Shown: positions 1 to 8,600 of the stretch, piece after piece
Layout: every line of letters begins with the position of its first letter
Position numbering within the stretch: the first letter of the stretch is position 1
NCBI GenBank assembly: GCA_016192705.1
Contig: JACPTQ010000024.1
Span: 4,374-42,920, forward strand
DNA length: 38,547 bases
From: Deltaproteobacteria bacterium
GTDB lineage: Bacteria; Myxococcota; JACPTQ01
Direction of reading: 5' to 3'
Translations under genes and position numbers: made by a program
Notes under the pieces: generated by a model
Databases searched by the model: none
The model's input: the letters and a program-made list of their open reading frames with translations, nothing else
Told to the model about the DNA's origin: nothing

Positions 1-267
1 AACCGCGACCACCGACAGCGTGTCGATCGGCCGAAGCGCATCGACGATCGCTTTCGTCGCCGCGATGACAGCCCGGAACTCCGCGTCCCGCATGGAGCTC
101 GAGCAGTCGAGCACGAGACACAGATTCACCCCCGTTGTCACGCCCGCCATCGATCGCAGCGCGTTCGACGCGTTGACGCGAAGCAAAATCTTCACCTGCG
201 TCTCGACATTCGCCGTCGGGATGTTCGGCTGATCAACCAAATAATCGAGAACGAGTTCTTCGGCCAT
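1..267 (-). CDS. von Willebrand factor A (VWA) domain protein, N-terminal 89 residues only
   Basis: The reading frame starts at the ATG at 267 and runs off the left edge, so only the first 89 residues are visible. A strong ribosome-binding site (GGGAGG) lies about 6 bases upstream of this ATG. Residues 48-58 read LCLVLDCSSSM, which is the metal-ion-dependent adhesion site (DxSxS) that opens a VWA domain. It follows a short beta-rich segment, the usual layout of bacterial VWA proteins that begin almost directly with the domain. There is no signal peptide, so this piece looks cytosolic. VWA domains bind partner proteins through Mg2+; the partner cannot be told from here. It diverges from the pilin-like gene at 500, with a 232-base gap that probably holds both promoters. 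Confidence 0.85.
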   Translation of the reverse strand, partial: MAEELVLDYLVDQPNIPTANVETQVKILLRVNASNALRSMAGVTTGVNLCLVLDCSSSMRDAEFRAVIAATKAIVDALRPIDTLSVVAV

Positions 268-499
268 GCTGCCTCCCGCTTTCGCCGCGTTCGCGGTGCC
301 CACTATTTCACGCACCACATCGTCGCGAACACAAGCGGGATGAGGGTAGCGTTCGCTTGTTTGGGGTGTCAAATGCGTGGGTGATTTCGTGACTTGCGAA
401 TTACGCCTTGTCGCACAAAGGCACGCCGAGTTTCTGGCCAAACGACCACTTTCGCTGGAAAAATTCACCCCTATTTGAGGTGCCCGACTTGCGGCAAAT

Positions 500-1114
500 T
501 TGTTGGTGCTAAACGGCCGCCGAAATAGACGCCGCATTAAGAGTCGCCGCGCGAACGGCTTTACCGTCCTTGAGTTCGCCGTCGTCATGCTGCTCGTGAC
601 GATCCTGACGGTGGTTGCTGGGTTCGGCTATCGAAAACACATCGTCAGAAGCAAACTCGCCGAGTGCATCACGCAGATCCAATACCTTCGACGGCTCGCG
701 CTCGACCAGTTTTACAACGAGGGCCAATACCCGACGCTCGCAACGATTCTCGAAACAACCCGCGACGATCCCTCGCTCGCGCTCTTTAACTACACGGTCC
801 TCTCAACAGGCGGACCCACCAAAAAGAAATGCAATCCATCGGATACGAACAAGGGGCACGGCAACGACTGCGATCTAACCGACGAGGACAACACCGGCGC
901 CAGCGGTGGTTCAAATCGCGCTGGAAAAAACGGCGACATCGCTACAGTGGGTGGCGACTTATCCCGCACAGGGATTCTCACCGCGACGCCCCTTCGCTAT
1001 GGATTCGAGATAACGTGCACGCACGACCACCAGCCTGTCGCAGAATACGTCTACGTGAACAACACCATTCCGAACGCGATCATCGTCCAAATGACGGCGA
1101 CCAACGCCCCCTAG
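500..1114 (+). CDS. Type IV pilin-like / pseudopilin precursor
   Basis: The 204-residue product has a class III (prepilin) signal: a basic leader with many Arg and Lys residues, then G20-F21 as the prepilin peptidase site, then FTVLEFAVVMLLVTILTV with Glu at mature position 5. A hydrophobic helix of about 20 residues and a long alpha-helical spine follow (IQYLRRLALDQFYNEGQYP, typical of minor pilins and pseudopilins). The C-terminal half is Gly/Asn/Asp-rich with Cys residues at about 111, 124 and 174. No ATG is available: the frame is closed by TGA at 476, so the start must be TTG at 500, TTG at 503 or GTG at 506. No good ribosome-binding site separates them. No other pilus or type II secretion gene is in view, so its assembly system is unknown. 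It converges on the lipoprotein gene ending at 1145. Confidence 0.8.
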   Translation: MLVLNGRRNRRRIKSRRANGFTVLEFAVVMLLVTILTVVAGFGYRKHIVRSKLAECITQIQYLRRLALDQFYNEGQYPTLATILETTRDDPSLALFNYTVLSTGGPTKKKCNPSDTNKGHGNDCDLTDEDNTGASGGSNRAGKNGDIATVGGDLSRTGILTATPLRYGFEITCTHDHQPVAEYVYVNNTIPNAIIVQMTATNAP

Positions 1115-1144
1115 CGATGCGTTCCGCTTCGTCACGTCGATGCC

Positions 1145-2716
1145 TCACGGGCAGGTGCTCGCCCAGGCGCTGTAGACACCCCCGTCGTCGTAAGCCATTC
1201 CCGTCGCGAAGGCGCGCCCCGACTCCGTGACCGCAAGGTCGATCGCTCCATACGCCCCGACACCGTTCTTCGCAACGTGCACCTTGACCTCCGGCCCCCA
1301 ACTGGCGGACGTTGCGTTGTAGTGTCGCGACCAAACCCACCAAGGCCCACCTGTACCGAGGAGCCAGAGCGCGACGGCGTTCCCCGCGGAATCGAACCCG
1401 ATGCGCGGCGTTTCGGCGTAGCCGGCGTCGACCGACATCGTCGTTGGCGCTTCCCATCCGGCGTCGGCGGCCGAGTAGCGGCTGCCCCAAACGTAACCCC
1501 AATTGTAGTACGACGTTCCGAGATTCACCCAAAGCACAATCGCGTTGCCGACTCCATCCACAGCGACGCGAGCCGCGGTCGATTTTCCGGCATCGGCGGG
1601 GTCGATCGTGACGGCCGACGTCCAACTGTCACTTGCGCTTATGTAGCGCGAGACCGCAATTCGCGTTTCATTCGGCGCGGTATCAACCGTGCCTTGTCCC
1701 CAAGCCGCAACCGCATTGCCGTCGACACCGATCGCGACCGCCGGCAAAACAGAGAAGTAAACGCCCGACGACGACAAGACTCCCGCGTCACCCCAAAGGC
1801 CCGTCGCCACATTGAACCGATTCGCCCACGTCTTCTCCCCGCCCTGGGTCCAGACGGCGATCGCATTCCCTGCGCCTTCGACTGACAGCGCGGCGTTCCG
1901 GGCGACAAGGCCACCGGTCGGATGAATGATCCCGGGCGGCGTCCACGTCTCGCTCTGCGCGACCAGCCGGCTTGCGTAAATATTCGACGCAGTACAACTC
2001 CCGTTGCACCCAACCCAAATCGCCGTGGCGTTTCCGGCATCGTCGATTCCCACGCGCGGGTCGAGCTGCTGAATCGTTGTGCCACCATCGCTCACCAAGA
2101 TAATTCCCGCGTCGCTCCAACCCATCGCGGGCGTAAATCGACTCCCCATGATGGTGTTGTTCTGCGACCAGACGACCGCGGCGTTCCCAGCGCGGTCCGC
2201 CGCGACCTCGGGCGTATAGGCTTGGCTGGACGCCGGAGATAGCGCGACGGGTTCACTCCAACCTCCGTCCGCGGCGCTGTAACGCGTTGCGAACGCTCGG
2301 AAATTCGAGCTCCCCTGCGGAACTTGATACCAGACGATGAAAGCGTTTCCAAACCCGTCGACCGCGATTCGTGGGAGCTCGGCCGAATTGGAGTTGTCGT
2401 TCTCGACAAACGCGGGAGCCGTCCAGCAGGTAACGGGGCCGGCGTCCTCCGCGCCTCCGTCCACGCCCGCATCCGCTTCCGCACCCGCATCCGCTTCCGC
2501 ACCCGCATCCGCTTCCGCACCCGCATCCGCGCTCGCATCCGCGCCCGCATCCGCTCCCGCGCCCGCATCCGCTCCCGCGCCCGCATCCGCTCCCGCGCCC
2601 GCACCACCACCACCGTCAATCCCGCCATCGCTTCGATCACCGGACGTAATGACGCACGCGATCGACGGCGCAAGCGTCACCCCCGCAAACGCAACGGCCA
2701 AACAGAATCGGTTCAT
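1145..2716 (-). CDS. Propeller-repeat lipoprotein-like protein with Asp-Ala-Gly linker
   Basis: The 523-residue product starts at an ATG with GGGAGG 5 bases upstream. A signal sequence ends in an imperfect lipobox (PSIAC, Cys21), so it is probably lipidated, though the -3 residue is not the usual Leu. Residues about 35-90 are an Asp-Ala-Gly-Glu low-complexity linker. The rest is eight copies of a unit of about 45 residues built on VD-x-x-GNA-x-x-VW, then a variable loop, then a SRY/NRY strand ending near a Trp. This is the pattern of a 7- or 8-bladed beta-propeller; the last copy is degenerate and ends in a Cys. The whole architecture recurs in the gene at 30190-31689, so the two are paralogs at opposite ends of the locus. 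The gene lies 109 bases after the preceding gene in its train, so co-transcription is likely but not certain. Its ligand is unknown. Confidence 0.85.
   Translation of the reverse strand: MNRFCLAVAFAGVTLAPSIACVITSGDRSDGGIDGGGGAGAGADAGAGADAGAGADAGADASADAGAEADAGAEADAGAEADAGVDGGAEDAGPVTCWTAPAFVENDNSNSAELPRIAVDGFGNAFIVWYQVPQGSSNFRAFATRYSAADGGWSEPVALSPASSQAYTPEVAADRAGNAAVVWSQNNTIMGSRFTPAMGWSDAGIILVSDGGTTIQQLDPRVGIDDAGNATAIWVGCNGSCTASNIYASRLVAQSETWTPPGIIHPTGGLVARNAALSVEGAGNAIAVWTQGGEKTWANRFNVATGLWGDAGVLSSSGVYFSVLPAVAIGVDGNAVAAWGQGTVDTAPNETRIAVSRYISASDSWTSAVTIDPADAGKSTAARVAVDGVGNAIVLWVNLGTSYYNWGYVWGSRYSAADAGWEAPTTMSVDAGYAETPRIGFDSAGNAVALWLLGTGGPWWVWSRHYNATSASWGPEVKVHVAKNGVGAYGAIDLAVTESGRAFATGMAYDDGGVYSAWASTCP
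2464..2602. repeat. Coding minisatellite, mainly 18-base units
   Basis: The core GCATCCGC recurs at 2469, 2487, 2505, 2523, 2535, 2547, 2565 and 2583. Spacing is 18 bases, with two 12-base steps. It encodes the Ala/Asp/Glu/Gly linker of the lipoprotein on the minus strand. All unit lengths are multiples of three, so copy-number change would alter linker length without a frameshift. Confidence 0.85.
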
Positions 2717-2825
2717 CTACACCTCCCCGTCGCTAATTCCCGCCCAACGCCCGAGTGACTTCGGGACGGCGCAGGCATTCGCCCAATCTCCAATCGTCGT
2801 CCGCGTCCGGGCACCTCATGGCATC

Positions 2826-4361
2826 TCACCGCTTCCCTGCGTCGAATTCAGCCCGCGCCTTGAGGTATAGGTCGAGCTGCGAATCAAAACTGCCCCAGGC
2901 GCCCACGATCGGTTTTCTCGTGCACTCCGTCGCAAGTTGCCGTGCCTTCCCCATGCGCATCGCATCCTGCGGACTGATCGCGTACGTCTCTGTGTAAAGG
3001 CGATTGCACCGGCGATAAATCTCGCGCCCCGCGCAGGTACGCTCGTCCACCGTACGGTGTCCAAAGCAACCGGACCGAATCTGAAGGGCGAGCGTTTCGA
3101 CCGCCGCCGAATGAACGTCACCCGCTGACGGCGCCCGCGGGGCCGGAATCGCCGGCGCTCCATCGGGGTCGCACGCCGAAAACTCCTTGACCGCGTTTTG
3201 TACGAACGACTGCGCCGTATTGAGCTTGGCCGCGTCGACGAAAGAAATCTCCTTTCTTCCGACTTTCTCGAGCCACGTTGAGAGGTTCGTCGCATCTGCG
3301 ATCGCACCCGCCCGTCGGCCGACCCGCTGCGCAGTCGCTGCACCCGGTGCGCGCTCCGCGAATTGCTTCAGTGCGCTGACCATCCGATTCGTGTCAATCC
3401 CGACCTCCCCCGCGAGCTTCGCGATTTTGCTAAACCACTTGCCAATCACCGCCGGCATAGCTGCTGCGCCTGTCAGGACCATGATGAGCCCATCGAACGC
3501 AAGCTGGCCCATCATTCCGCAACCAACCTTCCATCCTTGCGTGAAAATGAAATTGAGGACCGCGTTTGTGACCGCGAGGGCGCCGCCTTCCGAAAGTTTC
3601 TTGAAGCAGCTCCCCCATTTTCCGAGCGTTCGCACAACGAGCTGTGCGAGACCACACACCGCTTTAATCGCAAGTCCGCCAACATCAAGCGCCGCCCACG
3701 GACCAGGGGCGAGCTGAAAGCGCGCACAAACGCCTTTCCCGGCCTCATCGATCAGTCCGGCCGAAATAGCCCCGACCATCTCGATGAATTGCGGAACATT
3801 GCACCAAAACCCCTTCATGAATTCAGTCGTGCAGGCAGCCGTCGCCTTGGAGCCCCATTCGCCCAAGAAACCGACGACCGGTTGCCAAAACTCGCCGGCC
3901 TTGTCCATCCAGTTCTCGCACACCGCGTTTGCAACTCCCGAAAAGTTCTTGAGCTGCTCGGGAAACCCCAGCACGCGAACGCCGCGTTCCTTGCCGAGCG
4001 CGGCCCAACCACGCTCCGCGTAAATCAGGTGGCGAACGGCCCGCTCTATCTTATCGATCGCGTACTCGGCGTGAGCGAACCGCAAACACTGTTCGACGCT
4101 CGACGCGACGAAGCGACGCTGCATCTCCTTCCCAGGGTCGACTCCAACCGCGAGTGCGACGCTCACCGGCTCGGTCGCCTTGATGCAAGCAACGTAAACC
4201 TTGGGCGCGAGGCAGCTCTTCTTTTGCGCGACGTTCTTCGAGGCATAGCCAGCACAGAGTTGATCCGCTCGCCGCGCCACGTCCTGCGGACCAACTGCGG
4301 CAGCCGACGCTAAGGCGGGAAGGACAAGGAAGCTGACAAAGAATGCAGTCGTCGTCTTCAT
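2826..4361 (-). CDS. Exported protein with two four-cysteine modules, paralog of the adjacent gene
   Basis: The start is placed at the ATG at 4361 (511 residues), because GGAGG lies 8 bases upstream and a clean signal peptide follows at once (residues 1 to about 20, ending LASAAA). Upstream in-frame codons would give a basic extension before the signal. After cleavage there is a four-Cys module, C-x13-C-x8-C-x32-C. Helical segments with hydrophobic stretches follow (GLIMVLTGAAAMPAVIGKWF). Near the C-terminus a second four-Cys module appears, C-x10-C-x8-C-x27-C. The middle aligns by eye with the product of 4376-5617 (EFMKGFWCNVP against EYVKGFVCAIP; GWKVGCGMMGQLAFDGLI against MWKGGCELAGGLTLDALI). 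No known family is recognised. The Cys pattern suggests a disulfide-stabilised periplasmic or outside protein. It starts 14 bases after its paralog ends. Confidence 0.85.
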   Translation of the reverse strand: MKTTTAFFVSFLVLPALASAAAVGPQDVARRADQLCAGYASKNVAQKKSCLAPKVYVACIKATEPVSVALAVGVDPGKEMQRRFVASSVEQCLRFAHAEYAIDKIERAVRHLIYAERGWAALGKERGVRVLGFPEQLKNFSGVANAVCENWMDKAGEFWQPVVGFLGEWGSKATAACTTEFMKGFWCNVPQFIEMVGAISAGLIDEAGKGVCARFQLAPGPWAALDVGGLAIKAVCGLAQLVVRTLGKWGSCFKKLSEGGALAVTNAVLNFIFTQGWKVGCGMMGQLAFDGLIMVLTGAAAMPAVIGKWFSKIAKLAGEVGIDTNRMVSALKQFAERAPGAATAQRVGRRAGAIADATNLSTWLEKVGRKEISFVDAAKLNTAQSFVQNAVKEFSACDPDGAPAIPAPRAPSAGDVHSAAVETLALQIRSGCFGHRTVDERTCAGREIYRRCNRLYTETYAISPQDAMRMGKARQLATECTRKPIVGAWGSFDSQLDLYLKARAEFDAGKR

Positions 4362-4375
4362 GGTCGTCGCCTCCA

Positions 4376-5617
4376 TCACAGAATGTCCTGGCACGCGCCT
4401 TTGGCGACTTGCCATCCCACTTCGTTAACCGCGCCTTCAATCCGACCCGTGATCACCTTGCGACCGCCCTGTTCGGTCGTGAGGTTGAACACGCGATCGT
4501 ATTTCGGCTTCGCCCGCGACCCGCTCAGACTCGCCTTCACCGCGAGCCAGTTCGGGTCCGGCATCTTCGACGCGATCTTCGCAACGATTCGCGCCGCCGT
4601 CGCCGGCAGCGTCGCCCCCGCCGTAAAAAACGCGATGAGCGCGTCGAGCGTGAGCCCACCCGCGAGCTCGCAGCCGCCCTTCCACATCTCGTCAGCGACT
4701 TTCGCGATGAGGTCGTCTTTTTTCAACGACTTCATGCACGCACCGAGGCGCCGCGCGACATCAGAGAAATACTTCCCGACGCCACACAAGAGTCCGTTCA
4801 CCTTGCCAGCTTGTCGCGCGACTTTGCAATCTTCGTGGCTGATGTTCTCGTTGATCTGTACGAACGCCTTCATCGGGAATTTGTTTGGGTCGAAGAGCGA
4901 CGCAGCTTGGAAAATCCCAACGCCCGCCTTGAGCGTGTTCATAATGATCTTAAAAACCGTGTGGACAGCATCCGGGATGGCGCACACAAACCCCTTCACA
5001 TACTCCGCGGCGCAACTCCCGACCGGCTCAAGGATCCCCTTGAACGCGTCCTTGTACCTTACGAACGCGTTGAAGACGTCCATCACCTTGCCGCAGTCCC
5101 ACATTCGCTCCTTGAGTTGGTCCCACGCGTCCGCTTTCGCCTTCTCCCAATACGTCGGCTCAACGCCTTCGGCTTGCGCCTTGGCCCAGGCGACGACCGC
5201 TTTGTTTCGCTTCTCGAGAGCCTGCTGCCACCACTTGCGCGCCGGCTGCGTGATGTTGCCCGGGGTGGTAACAATGTAGAGGCAATCCTTGACGAGCTTC
5301 CGCGCGTCTTGGAGGGCATCCCCAGCCTTCATGTTCTTCGCCTTCACTGGGCGCGTCTCTTCGTCGAGCTTCTTGCACGCAAGCATCACCGCTGGCCGTC
5401 CGCACTGGTCGACCTGCGCGTCGGTCTGCGCCCTCGGACAAAGGACGCGCATATACTGCCGTTCCGCCGCGGTTATCCCTTGCGCCCTCGCCGCTCCTGC
5501 GGCCAAAAGACAGACCACGATCGCCGCTGCAAACAGCCCTGCTGTGGTCGTCCCCGTCTCCGTCCACGTGGTCGTCGTCGTGCACGTGCTCGTCCTCGTG
5601 CTCGATCTTCTCATCAT
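4376..5617 (-). CDS. Exported helical protein with one four-cysteine module
   Basis: The ATG at 5617 is preferred because GGGAG sits 6 bases upstream; ATGs at 5614, 5623 and 5632 are also possible. The 413-residue product has an odd N-terminus: about 24 Thr- and Arg-rich residues, written largely with ACG codons, precede a good hydrophobic core (LFAAAIVVCLLAAGAARA) that ends like a signal peptidase site near residue 45. The mature part opens with a four-Cys module, C-x11-C-x8-C-x30-C. A mostly helical region follows, with further Cys residues and a hydrophobic stretch (LDALIAFFTAGATLPATAA). It is a paralog of the next gene in the train (2826-4361), which carries the same module twice. It starts 19 bases after the stop of the giant gene and is almost certainly in its operon. 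Function unknown. Confidence 0.82.
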   Translation of the reverse strand: MMRRSSTRTSTCTTTTTWTETGTTTAGLFAAAIVVCLLAAGAARAQGITAAERQYMRVLCPRAQTDAQVDQCGRPAVMLACKKLDEETRPVKAKNMKAGDALQDARKLVKDCLYIVTTPGNITQPARKWWQQALEKRNKAVVAWAKAQAEGVEPTYWEKAKADAWDQLKERMWDCGKVMDVFNAFVRYKDAFKGILEPVGSCAAEYVKGFVCAIPDAVHTVFKIIMNTLKAGVGIFQAASLFDPNKFPMKAFVQINENISHEDCKVARQAGKVNGLLCGVGKYFSDVARRLGACMKSLKKDDLIAKVADEMWKGGCELAGGLTLDALIAFFTAGATLPATAARIVAKIASKMPDPNWLAVKASLSGSRAKPKYDRVFNLTTEQGGRKVITGRIEGAVNEVGWQVAKGACQDIL

Positions 5618-5636
5618 CTTCATCTCCCTCATCGCA

Positions 5637-8600
5637 TCACCCCCCCACTCCCGGGCTCGGCCGCCCACGACTTGGCGCCGGCGGATTCTTCTTGAGGTAC
5701 CCACCGCTGCAGTCGCCATGATTTGCCATCCCAGACGGGAACGCGTTGTACGTCGGCGTTCGCGATACGTACCCCGCGCGCTCGTTCTTTAGCCGTTTCC
5801 AATCACCAAACGCACAGAAGGCATTGTTTCCGTTTGAGAAGTAAACGATGCCGTCTCGTTCAAAAAAGCCGTAAGGGGCCTTGGGCGGCGGTGCCACCGC
5901 TTTCTGCCCTGACGATGTCGGTGGGCCTTGCGATGTCGGCGACGCCTCGGCTGGTGCTGTTTTCGAAAGAGTGCCAACCACGGTCCCGTTGCGACGGACC
6001 TTTCCGTCCTGGTCGAAACTGTAGACTCCGCCCCAGAGGCTGACTTGCCCTTTGTCCGGGTCTGCATTTTTGTACGTCCACGACCCAACTCCACGACTAC
6101 CGAGGTTGAATCCCGTGGCCGTGAAGCCCGACCTCGCGTTCCACTGGAACTTGTAAACGCCGTCCGTTTTGACCGTTCCCCACGCGCCCGCTTTCACGAC
6201 GCCGTTGAAGGCAATCCAAAACGTCGCGCCCGACTTGATGTGCGCGGTCCAAGCGCCCGGCGCCGTCGGTGGTGCCGCGGTTGGAGGCGTCGTCACCGGC
6301 GGTCTCGCCGTTGGAGGCGTGGTTGTGGGCGGCGTCGCGCCTGGGGGCGTACCCATCGGCGGTCCCGATGTTGGCGGCTTTGCGCCCGGTGTCGGGTAGG
6401 GCGATGTCGGCGGTCCGCCCGTGATCGGCGGACGCGTCGTACCTGGCCGGTCCGGTGGTGGCGTCGTCGCAGGCGGCTCTGGGCGAGTCGGTGGTCCACC
6501 CGTGATTGGCGAGGGCCTTGACCCCGGTCCTCCCGGTGGTTGTGTCGGCGGTGTCGGCCGCATCCCGGGTTGTCCCGTCGGTGGTTGTGGCCGAGTCGCT
6601 GGTCCACCGGTAATCGGCGAGGGCCTTGACCCCGGTCCTCCCGGTGGCGTCGTAACAGGTGGCGAGCCTACTGGAGGTGCTTGGCCCGGACGGGATTGTC
6701 CGGTACCGCCGCCCACCGCACCCGCTCCCGGCACCGCACCTGCACCCGCGCCAGCACCCGCTCCCGCTCCCGCACCCGCACCCGCTCCCGTTCCCGCGCC
6801 CGGTCTCGGGCCACCAGTTTGCGCACCGCCTGCCGATGCGCCACCGCCCGGCGGCGTGACCGAAATCGAAACCGACGGAAGCCGTCTCCCATTGTCAGCG
6901 CAAGGCCCACACCCGCTGCACGCCGCGCAGTTCGCAGGGCGCGTCGCCATCGCCGCAACACAGCTCGCGAATTCACCGAGCCTCTTCGGAAGCGACGAAA
7001 GGTCCCGCACATCGACGTGCGGCCGACACCCCATCACCTCGACGCTATTCAATTCGTTCGTTCCAACGTCGACGATCGCCTCGGCCGCTTCAACCGCCTT
7101 GTCCGCGATGCACTTCGCGAACCCATGCGCCGCACCCGCGAGCCCGTTCGGGTTCTTCAAGTCGAGGTTTGGCTTGCACCCCATCACCTCGACGCCATTC
7201 ACGAAAGCCGCCGCCGGCCCCAAGATCTCAGCGATCACGCCGCCCAGCCCACCGGCGCCGTCAATCGACTTTCCGAGCACGTCCACTGCGGCCTTTGCGT
7301 TCGTCTTGAGCGGCTCCGGCAAAGTCGAAACGAGCCTGTCAACAAGTTGGCGTCCCGATTTTGCCGCCGCCTCAAGCTCGGCCGTGGCTTTGTCGACCGC
7401 GCGCGCGACCGCGTCCCCTGCGAGCGCCCCCGCAAGATCCGTGAGCGCCGCCGTGCCCGGAACGATCGGCATTGTCGACGGCGCCGTGCACGCCGCACAC
7501 GCAGGGCACGCCCCACACGACCCGCCGCCCTTCGCCTTCGCCTCCTTCGCCACGCACTCGGCGAACTGCTCGAGTCGCGCACCAACCGACGCGCCATCGC
7601 GGAAGTCGAGCGTGGGTCGGCATCCGAACGCCTCGACGTTACTCGCACTGGCGCTCGCCTGATCCATCGTCGCACCGGCTGTTCCGGCAGCGTCGTTCGC
7701 AACGCACTCGCCAAACGCCGAGAGCCGGTCGAACAACGATCCAAGGTCCGCGAGATCGATGTTCGGCGAACAGCGCCCCACTTGGATATGGTTCACTTCG
7801 TCCGCCGTGAGTCCGAGCGCGCCCCACGCATTCGCGATGAACGCTTCCACCTCTTTGACCTTCGCTTCGATCTCTTTCCACAGCGCCTGAACCGCGGCCC
7901 CTGCGTTCGCAAGCAGCGCCGAAAGCTGGCCGAGCGCCGCCGAGATGTCGCCCTTCACCGCGTCGATCTCCGCTTTGACGGCATCCACGACTCCCGATGC
8001 CGCCGCGCCGATCGCGCCCTCGACACACTCGACAACCTTGGTGAACGAGCCGCCCCAGTCCTCGCGCGTGAGCTTGTCGGGGCACTCTTTCGATTTGTCG
8101 ACGAACGGCTTTCGCGCCGCGTCCGACACTTTCGCGATCGCGTTCTTGAGCCGCGTCACAACGGCGCCCGGCAACATCGCGCCAAACTGCACCGCAAACC
8201 CTTCGATCGCCGCCTTGCCGTCGCTCACTTTGTCGGCGACGAGGAGAAGCCCTTGGCGAATCGCCTCGCGCGCGCCGAAGAGGAGCCCGTTCTGAAACGC
8301 CTCCGACGCCGAATCGCCGAGGCACGTCACAACGCCACCGATCGACGCCGCGACGTTGCGCTCAAGCTTGTCGACGCACGTCCGCGCCTCCCACGCGAAC
8401 GCCTTCGCGCCTGGCTCCGACGCCTTGTCGACGACGAGCGAGCCTATCTTCGCGAGATCGCCGAGTCCCGGTACGCCCTTGAAGCCGTCGATGAAACCCT
8501 TCAGGTTCGCAACCGCGTTCTTATAGTCGGTCTCAAAGAGGGCGATGATTTCGAGGAGCGTCGCGCGCACCGTCTCGTAGATCGCATCCGCCGCTGCGTC

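Noticed and set aside
2464-2602. Possible CRISPR array
   Set aside because: Units are only 12-18 bases without distinct spacers, and they encode an in-frame Asp-Ala-Gly linker.
2750-2765. Small hairpin (CCCGA/TCGGG) between two minus-strand genes as a terminator
   Set aside because: The stem is only 5 pairs with no T-run on either strand.
4343-5695. Plus-strand open frame of 450 codons
   Set aside because: It is a shadow of the paralogous exported gene on the minus strand, with Arg-rich composition and no start signals.
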